Positions 47,216 through 52,993 of a stretch of 52,993 nt of DNA are shown piece by piece. The DNA comes from Candidatus Yanofskybacteria bacterium RIFCSPLOWO2_01_FULL_39_28 (lineage in GTDB: Bacteria; Patescibacteriota; Minisyncoccia; 2-02-FULL-40-12; GWA2-44-9): the NCBI GenBank assembly GCA_001794635.1, contig MGKE01000008.1, positions 1 to 52,993 of the forward strand, in the 5' to 3' direction. How positions within the stretch are numbered: position 1 is the stretch's first letter; the number at the start of each line of letters is the position of its first letter. The notes under the pieces were generated by a model, which saw only the letters and a list, made by a program, of their open reading frames with translations, had not been told where the DNA came from and ran no database searches. The position numbers and the translations under genes were made by a program.

Positions 47216-47428
47216 TTAAGTGTAAGAAATACTTTTGCCAGTAACAATATTTTTAACCTGCGCTATTCCTCCAATTGTATCTGCAATACCAACCCAATGT
47301 TTTGCTTGTTTGGTAGCCTCGTTTTTACTCATTAATCCCTCGTATTTTAAATTGGATCCATGGCCACTAACATACAAGCCATACCAATGATCAATAAAAA
47401 AGTATAGGGTGATTTTTAAAAATTTCAT
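47216..47428 (-). CDS. Small hypothetical protein, 70 residues
   Basis: GGGAG lies 7 nt before the ATG. The N-terminal part is aromatic (LKITLYFFIDHWYGLYV); the C-terminal part (NEATKQAKHWVGIADTIG) looks helical. Not recognised. It precedes the MazG-like gene by only a few nt and probably shares its transcript. Confidence 0.6.
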   Translation of the reverse strand: MKFLKITLYFFIDHWYGLYVSGHGSNLKYEGLMSKNEATKQAKHWVGIADTIGGIAQVKNIVTGKSISYT

Positions 47429-47492
47429 TATGTTCTCCCATCATGTAAATATACTAAACTCAAACTAACACAACACAAAAATAAATCAATAA

Positions 47493-47736
47493 AACAAAGC
47501 TAATCTTTAATATTTTGCAGACCATTTGGTTTCAAGGCTAACATAATACTCAAATTAGTTAATAATTTGCTTTACTCAATAAATTTTAGTCGGAAAAATT
47601 AAACAATGGTTATGATATATCATAACCATTGTTTAATGCACACGGATACTAAAATTTATTGAGTAAATTGAGACTAATTTGAGTATTTGTCCGAAGAAAT
47701 CCAACCGGTCGAAAAATATGAAAGATTAGCTTTGTT
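47493..47736. repeat. 244-bp nested inverted repeat
   Basis: Four nested perfect arms: 47493-47508 with 47721-47736 (16 bp), 47546-47559 with 47673-47686 (14 bp), 47572-47590 with 47648-47666 (19 bp) and a central 40-bp perfect palindrome at 47598-47637. The spacers between the arms have diverged. The right outer arm is the last codons and stop of the ATPase gene, so the left arm is an inverted copy of a coding end. Confidence 0.92.
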
Positions 47737-49561
47737 CATTACCACCCATCGCCTCTTCCAATGCTTTCCTTAAATCATTAGTATTAACTTCAACCTTGGG
47801 TCTTTCTTTCCTTTCGTCCATCCTTCTGCCTCTAAAGTTAACTGGACCTTCCCTAAGTGCTTGGTTTAATGAGACGGGCCGTGGTTGTTCTAATGGTTTT
47901 GGCGGTTGAAATTGAGGTTTAGGCGATAACTGTTGAGCTTGAGATTTTGGTTGAATTTGAGGCGGTATTTGAACCTGGAGTTTAGTTTCAATCCTGGTTT
48001 CTGTTTGCAGTTGTGGTTTAGTCTGTAATGGTTGCGGAGATCTTTGCTGCCGCTCTTCCGGAGCAGACCTGGATCTTTGATCAGGATATTGTGTGGCAGA
48101 ATACATGTCTTGTCTAGGCGAGCCGCCGTAGCGAGCCTCGCCTGAAGGCGGGCGGTCAAAGGATGGCCGTCTATCTTGTTCAAAACGTCGTGGTTCAGGC
48201 CTTGGACCGGAATCACTAAATCTGGGCTGACCATCATAGCGAGTTTTGGGCTTTGGCTTCTCTTCGGCCTGCATAGAACCAGCCCATTCAGCAATAAGTT
48301 GCTCAACCACTTCACGAGGTGTGGCATAGGTTTTTCTAGAAAATTCAATAACTTCTTCCCGGTTTGTTTTTTCTAATTTAGGAAACGGTGGAATAGTCTG
48401 GGCGGAAAAACCTCTTGAAGAAACTCCGTCAATCATTAATTTTAGGTAAATATTATATTTACCTAAATTAACAATGTCGTTCATCAAAAAATCCGGCTGA
48501 AACCATTTTTCCAGAAACTCTCCATCTTCAGCTCCCACTCTGAAAGAAATTATTGTGCCGACATTACCAAAAACAGCATCCATAACTGGTTCTTCCATTT
48601 GTTTGATGTATTGATGAGCCATGATCAAACTCAAATGATATTTTCTGGCCTCGGATAATATATTAGCAAATGATTCGGTGGCAAAATGCTGGAATTCGTC
48701 AACATATAAATAGAAATCCAACCGATCTTTTTCGGCTATATCCACTCTAGACATAGCGGCTAATTGGATTTTGGTTACCAAAAGTGCGCCAAGTAATCGT
48801 GAAGCGTCTTCTCCGATTTTTCCCCGAGAAAGATTAACAATAAGAATCTTGCCTTCATCCATAATTTTCCTAACATCAATAGCAGAACGGACTTGACCAA
48901 TAATATTTCTGATTAAATTGTTGGAAATAAATTGACCGATCTTGTTCTGAATGGCCGGTGTCGCTTCCTGCATATAACGGTCGGTGTATTTGGCAAACTC
49001 GTCAACCCAGAAAGACCTGACAATCGGATCTTTGAGATTAGCTACAACTTTGTCCCGATAGTCTTTGTTGGAAAGCATCCTATTAATTCCCAGCAGGGTG
49101 GCTTCCGGATATTCAAGCAAGGCCAAAATAGTATTGTTTAAAATATATTCCATTCTACCCGACCAAACTTCAACACCGAATATTTTCTTGAAAACCCCCA
49201 GAAGACCGGAAGCAACCAAATGACGAAATTCATAGCCGACTTTTTCCATCACATTAAAAGCGATGGGGTGGCTTAAATCGCCAGGATCAAGATAGATTAC
49301 ATCTTTTATCCTTTCAGCTGGAATATGATCCAGAAGATCATCAGCGGCGTCACCATGAGGATCTATATAAGCAAGACCTCGGCCAGCTTCAATATCCTGA
49401 ATAGCCATATTCTTTAAGAATTCGGTCTTACCCATTCCCGTAGATCCGACTACATACATATGGCGACGGCGATCATCTGATTTAATGCCAAACCGCCACC
49501 TTTGATTACGGAAGTTTGTCTCTCCTAAGACGACCAATTGATTGTCAGTATTTTTAAGCAT
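47726..49561 (-). CDS. VirD4/TraG-type AAA+ ATPase (secretion/conjugation motor)
   Basis: 611 residues. VVGSTGMGKTEFLKNM (Walker A), AYIDPHGDAADDLL, LDFYLYVDEFQHFA (Walker B) and the TraM-recognition-like region near MAHQYIKQMEEPVMDAVFGNVGT identify a hexameric DNA- or protein-pumping ATPase of the T4SS coupling/HerA class. No N-terminal membrane anchor is seen, but the next gene upstream encodes a membrane protein that may supply it. The last ~180 residues are Pro/Gln-rich and low complexity. The start is ATG 49561, following a TTG. Third gene of an operon with 49700 and 50961. Confidence 0.9.
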   Translation of the reverse strand: MLKNTDNQLVVLGETNFRNQRWRFGIKSDDRRRHMYVVGSTGMGKTEFLKNMAIQDIEAGRGLAYIDPHGDAADDLLDHIPAERIKDVIYLDPGDLSHPIAFNVMEKVGYEFRHLVASGLLGVFKKIFGVEVWSGRMEYILNNTILALLEYPEATLLGINRMLSNKDYRDKVVANLKDPIVRSFWVDEFAKYTDRYMQEATPAIQNKIGQFISNNLIRNIIGQVRSAIDVRKIMDEGKILIVNLSRGKIGEDASRLLGALLVTKIQLAAMSRVDIAEKDRLDFYLYVDEFQHFATESFANILSEARKYHLSLIMAHQYIKQMEEPVMDAVFGNVGTIISFRVGAEDGEFLEKWFQPDFLMNDIVNLGKYNIYLKLMIDGVSSRGFSAQTIPPFPKLEKTNREEVIEFSRKTYATPREVVEQLIAEWAGSMQAEEKPKPKTRYDGQPRFSDSGPRPEPRRFEQDRRPSFDRPPSGEARYGGSPRQDMYSATQYPDQRSRSAPEERQQRSPQPLQTKPQLQTETRIETKLQVQIPPQIQPKSQAQQLSPKPQFQPPKPLEQPRPVSLNQALREGPVNFRGRRMDERKERPKVEVNTNDLRKALEEAMGGNEQS

Positions 49562-49591
49562 CAAAAGTTGTAAATGCTAGTTATTAAATTA

Positions 49592-49706
49592 AAAATGTAA
49601 ATATCAAAATTAAAAATGACAATGTAAAATCATAAAATTTTCTGAATTCTTATAATTTTTACATTTTGAAATGTAATTTTTCATTTTGATTTTTGATTTT
49701 TACATT
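49592..49706. repeat. AT-rich imperfect inverted repeat
   Basis: AATGTAAAAATC-like words on the left recur inverted on the right, filling the 130-bp gap between the ATPase gene and its upstream partner. It reaches into the end of the partner gene. Confidence 0.6.
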
Positions 49707-50950
49707 ATCGGCAGTCCTACCGGTGGTTCGCCCTTTTTAGCTTCAACACGAGGTAATAATGGAGACTTCACTCCAACATCAGGAAAATGGTAAATCGTCG
49801 CCAGTTCTTCAGTGTTTAAAACGTATTTCATAAAAGGCATTTTTCTTTCTTTAAATGCCTGATAAATAGATACTTTCTTACGATAGAGTTTTGATTTCTT
49901 AAATAGTCCTTTGGCAAAAGTCAGAGTAAGTTTATTGTGTTTGAACCCGTTTAAATTCAGGGAAGAAAACTGCCTGAAAGCGCCGGTAACACCAGCGACA
50001 TGAGCTTGGTGAAAGTCATCTTTCAGTCCAATATACAAAAACCTGATTCCTGTTTCGTAACCAAGTTTATCCCAACTGCGTTCAACCGCTTTTAATATCT
50101 CTTGCTTGCCCGGACTTAAGTCAGCTCTCTTTTCTTCTTTTTTATCAGATGAAGAGCCGCTCACACCGCCTATGGCTTTATCTATGGAGAAAATTACATC
50201 AGATAAAAAGTTGCCCTTTAATGACGGGGTTGATTTACCCATAATTTTGTCTATTTCGGCTTGACCTTTCTTAATCCAACCATCACCAGTAGGAGCACCT
50301 AGAATCTGGACCCATATTTGTTCCCCGGCATGAAGAGTGCTAAAAAGTTCCGACAATGAAGCTAGAGGATCAACCCTCTTCGGATCATCCGGACCCATGC
50401 CTTTTTCTTCAAATTCAGGGTAGGTTCTGATGGGGAAAGCATCGGGTTTGTTTAATATCATTTCCGCGCCCCATAAATCATATTTGTCATCCGGAAGAGT
50501 TATGGGCAAATCATTAACATAGTCCGGTGCTTCTGATATCTCTGATTCAGGATATTGGGCATAAATTTGAGATTCTACAACATTTCTATATTTCTCCTGG
50601 GTTCGGATATAGAAATGAGTTTCCCCGCCCCTGCCAACCATTTCAAAAGAATACCAGTCAGGGACTTTTCCTTTAAAAAGTCGGGCGTGCCATTTTATCG
50701 GTATAACATAAACTCCATGCAAACCGGCAAAAACCTGCTCCATCGCTTTTGGACTTTTACGAACTTCGTGGGGTGGAGTTATCTCAAGCAAAATCCACTT
50801 TAAAGAAAGCCGGTATTTTAGATTTGTATAAATTTTGAGAGCAGAGAAAGAAACAATAAATAAAAGAACAGGCAAATAGATCCACCAAAAAAAGAGTAGA
50901 AATGAAAAAACCGTCTTGATACTATCAAGTATTAAAAGAAATGAATTCAT
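49700..50950 (-). CDS. Membrane-anchored partner of the VirD4-like ATPase
   Basis: 416 residues. Two N-terminal hydrophobic helices (residues ~10-45) anchor a large cytosolic domain with a conserved start LKWILLEITPPHEVRKSPKAMEQVF. Such proteins are found next to VirD4-like ATPases in CPR genomes; I know no defined function, and it may supply the anchor missing from the ATPase. A linker rich in Gly/Ser/Lys (KAIGGVSGSSSDKKEEKR) divides it in two. It lies 10 bp after the stop of the regulator gene upstream, in one transcript. Confidence 0.75.
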   Translation of the reverse strand: MNSFLLILDSIKTVFSFLLFFWWIYLPVLLFIVSFSALKIYTNLKYRLSLKWILLEITPPHEVRKSPKAMEQVFAGLHGVYVIPIKWHARLFKGKVPDWYSFEMVGRGGETHFYIRTQEKYRNVVESQIYAQYPESEISEAPDYVNDLPITLPDDKYDLWGAEMILNKPDAFPIRTYPEFEEKGMGPDDPKRVDPLASLSELFSTLHAGEQIWVQILGAPTGDGWIKKGQAEIDKIMGKSTPSLKGNFLSDVIFSIDKAIGGVSGSSSDKKEEKRADLSPGKQEILKAVERSWDKLGYETGIRFLYIGLKDDFHQAHVAGVTGAFRQFSSLNLNGFKHNKLTLTFAKGLFKKSKLYRKKVSIYQAFKERKMPFMKYVLNTEELATIYHFPDVGVKSPLLPRVEAKKGEPPVGLPIM

Positions 50951-50960
50951 TCGCTAATGA

Positions 50961-51998
50961 CTATACTTTTCTTAAAACGTAGCTTCCGTCTTCCTTTTTT
51001 GAAAAAACTTTGGAATCTTGAAGGTTTAAAAGGATAGTGTTTTCTTTAACCATTCTAGCATTCATAACCTTGGCCACCAAATCAGCTTTAGCTAAAGGTT
51101 TATTTGAGCTCCTAAGAACATCTACTAAAACGTCTTTGACGGTTCCCGGTTTATATCCCCACTCTGATAAGCCATACATCCCCCGACCAACTAAAACAAA
51201 CCTTGAGTCTTTGATAAGTTCATTATGAACAGTTTGAACATTGGCCTTTTTGGATGAAAACCCTGTTTCATTGATAAGTTTGGCTATTTCAGAAAAGTGT
51301 TTGGGTTGGCTTTCCTTTTTTAGTATCAAGTAAGCTTTATCCCTAACACCCTTTGGTTTAACTTCAGCCCAACCAACTAAACCGACTTCACCGAATACGT
51401 TTTTGCCAAGTTCCTTACTTATATTTAAAAGCATATTAAAATCTTTGGTGCCCCTAACCCCACTGTTAGCAACAAATAAGGCAAGCTCAGATGCAGCAAC
51501 GGGGCTTTTGTTACCTTCAAGAACTCTGACCACTTCCAATACATTGGTTTTGAATAAATCGGCACCTTGTTTGTCCACAGCCCAAAAAGAATGGAATAAG
51601 TCGTTTTCTCCAAATCTAACCGGCTCTCCGGCAAGAGCGAGAACGAAAACCAATGAAGCGTTAACCACATTCTCCCTATCATTTCCACTGAAAGCCTTAA
51701 ACATTTCGCTTTCCTTCATAACTCCCCCGTTGCCAGCCAATATTTCTTTGGCCAAAGATACATATTTAACTATATCAGGAGAACTGGCAACAGATTTAGC
51801 AAGCTGATTTAGAGAAAACTCTTCTATTTGCCTAACCCTTTCCCTGGTTATGCCGTAGCTTTTGCCTATTGACTCAAGGGTTTCTTTTTTGCCTGTTTTC
51901 AGACCAAAACGACGGGATATGATATCCTTATTTCTAGACGACAAGCTCTTCATTAGTAGAGCCGCTGTTTTTGTTATAGCAGAACTTGAATTTGCCAT
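50961..51998 (-). CDS. Sigma-70 region 4-like and HARE-HTH-like regulator
   Basis: 345 residues from ATG 51998 (a TTG at 52022 is also possible). The N-terminal RNKDIISRRFGLKTGKKETLESIGKSYGITRERVRQIEE segment is a clear sigma region 4 helix-turn-helix, yet no region 2 (core-binding) is present, so it cannot be an ordinary sigma factor. The C-terminal half contains FSEIAKLINETGF...VGRGMYGLSEWGY, the pattern of the HARE-HTH domain, and a third winged-helix-like part. It heads the operon with the membrane partner and the VirD4-like ATPase, so it may control that machine. Confidence 0.8.
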   Translation of the reverse strand: MANSSSAITKTAALLMKSLSSRNKDIISRRFGLKTGKKETLESIGKSYGITRERVRQIEEFSLNQLAKSVASSPDIVKYVSLAKEILAGNGGVMKESEMFKAFSGNDRENVVNASLVFVLALAGEPVRFGENDLFHSFWAVDKQGADLFKTNVLEVVRVLEGNKSPVAASELALFVANSGVRGTKDFNMLLNISKELGKNVFGEVGLVGWAEVKPKGVRDKAYLILKKESQPKHFSEIAKLINETGFSSKKANVQTVHNELIKDSRFVLVGRGMYGLSEWGYKPGTVKDVLVDVLRSSNKPLAKADLVAKVMNARMVKENTILLNLQDSKVFSKKEDGSYVLRKV

Positions 51999-52037
51999 GT
52001 TTGACTTAGCTTTCTTTCCCAAAAAGCTGTTTAATAT

Positions 52038-52066
52038 ATGATAGCATTAGTATGTAAATAGGTCAA
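52038..52066 (-). promoter_or_regulatory. Promoter of the regulator/ATPase operon
   Basis: On the minus strand, TTGACC (52066-52061), 17-bp spacer, TATCAT (52043-52038). It lies right next to the end of the transposase gene. Confidence 0.65.
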
Positions 52067-52081
52067 GTGTTGATTACTGAG

Positions 52082-52993
52082 TTAGGTGAATAATGCGGTT
52101 ATCCCACTCATCCACTCAAGAATTTCCATGATGCTGGTAAGGTAGCAGTTGGCACGGAAGTTCTTGAGATGACGAGTTCTCTCTTCACCAAGTCTGAAGA
52201 CCCGCTTCTTTCTCGAAAAATATCTCTCAATCTCTGATCTTTTGTTAAGAAAGCTTCGGTTAAGGGTTCTACCTCCCTCTTTTCCTTTCCGATTTCTGGT
52301 AATGGCTTCCGAAGTCAGGCCGACAACCTCTTTGTGAGTGCGTCTGACTGGGATGCCGACTTTGGCATGTTTCCATTTTTGTTTAGCTTTGAAAACTAAT
52401 TCTTCTCCGTCATAGCCCATATCAGCTAGAAAACTTTTGACCTTTTTCCTCCATTCTTTAGGCGAACCACGAATTAAGTTTTTACCGAGCATAATATCTG
52501 ATCTGGCTCCAGGAGTAGCCACCTGAAGTAATGGCAATCTGGTCTTAAAATCAATCATTTGATGAAGTTTAAAGCCATTTTTCTCCTTGTAGCCATTGTA
52601 TTCGGAACCAATCTCATCTTTCTTGGAATATGTTTCGACAAAGGATGAATCAACAATTAGATTTAACTTTTCTCGGTTCTTCACTATCCAAGAAACCAAG
52701 GTTTTGAATATTACAGGAAACCACAGTTTTTTAATCAATCTCTGCCTGAATTTTACAAAGGTTGTATGGTCTATCCCAGACATACTCTCTAAATCTCGGT
52801 AACTGCAACCTTGAACTTGTCGATACATCAGCCAACAGAACATGATTACTTTATCATAGCCTTTTCGACCTCTGGGATTCGACCCCAGAAACTTACTGAG
52901 AGTTTTTCTTACTGTTGGATTGTTCATCCATTGAAATCGGGCATAGACTGGGATAGGATTAAAAGAACAAGAAGCGCCTATTTGGTTAAATGG
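52082..52993 (-). CDS. IS5-type DDE transposase, continues past the window edge
   Basis: The frame is open from 52993. A methionine exists at 52927, but the translation upstream (NPIPVYARFQW) looks coding, so the true start may lie beyond the window. The DDE motifs are VDSSFVETYSKKDE, DMGYDGEELV and RSEIERYFSRKKR. The family fold is IS5/IS4-like. Terminal inverted repeats cannot be confirmed because only one end is present. The gene is intact as far as it is seen. Confidence 0.88.
   Translation of the reverse strand, partial: PFNQIGASCSFNPIPVYARFQWMNNPTVRKTLSKFLGSNPRGRKGYDKVIMFCWLMYRQVQGCSYRDLESMSGIDHTTFVKFRQRLIKKLWFPVIFKTLVSWIVKNREKLNLIVDSSFVETYSKKDEIGSEYNGYKEKNGFKLHQMIDFKTRLPLLQVATPGARSDIMLGKNLIRGSPKEWRKKVKSFLADMGYDGEELVFKAKQKWKHAKVGIPVRRTHKEVVGLTSEAITRNRKGKEGGRTLNRSFLNKRSEIERYFSRKKRVFRLGEERTRHLKNFRANCYLTSIMEILEWMSGITALFT

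Overview
The window reads like a chromosome fragment of an uncultivated Patescibacteria/CPR bacterium of Parcubacteria type. This placement is inferred from gene content, not from a marker-gene tree. The supporting traits are an AT-rich sequence with compact, mostly minus-strand gene strings; weak or absent Shine-Dalgarno sites beside near-consensus sigma-70 promoters; a half-length MFS protein; a PHP-PolX; an aspartyl-tRNA synthetase without its usual insertion; FemAB, presenilin-like, DedA and MgtC membrane proteins; and a VirD4/TraG-type ATPase paired with a membrane partner. TGA is used as a stop, so there is no sign of recoding.

Layout. 1-7000: an unusual plus-strand run of NAD/ADP-ribose genes (ADP-ribosylglycohydrolase, zinc-ribbon Nudix, nicotinate phosphoribosyltransferase, HD hydrolase, NadA, Nudix), each unit with its own promoter and terminator. 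7000-12900: PolX, half-MFS, subtilase, DedA, a family-4-like uracil-DNA glycosylase without cluster cysteines, a DksA/TraR protein and a 45-residue basic protein. 12900-19400: O-antigen-ligase-like protein, a GC-rich 613-residue membrane protein, small membrane/lipoproteins, an amino-acid permease and MgtC. 19400-30900: Lon, LOG, beta-CASP nuclease overlapping a presenilin-like protease, MurE, a large structured RNA with its own promoter and terminator, FemAB and RuvA. 30900-41900: UvrB, S20, FtsW/RodA, a rearranged ABC remnant, HicBA, MraY, DacA, AspS, Ddl and a ppGpp-hydrolase-like HD protein. Cell-wall genes (murE, femAB, ftsW, mraY, dacA, ddl) are scattered through this part. 42000-53000: tRNA-Lys followed at once by a LAGLIDADG endonuclease, a nucleotide-cleanup string (Nudix, HD, MazG), the ATPase operon headed by a sigma4/HARE-HTH-like protein, and an IS5-type transposase at the edge.

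The strongest candidates for something undescribed are non-coding. (1) A ~535-nt RNA at 28335-28869 with at least ten local stems and no RNase P or tmRNA signature that I can see. (2) A three-copy dispersed element (14359, 17516, 23420) with a conserved core but closing stems that differ from copy to copy and stay self-complementary. (3) 36-38 bp palindromes placed between an intrinsic terminator and the next promoter at three loci. (4) A 244-bp nested inverted repeat at the end of the ATPase operon. (5) tRNA-Lys 3'-end-like sequences upstream of two small genes next to the homing endonuclease. All functional readings are inference from sequence alone.
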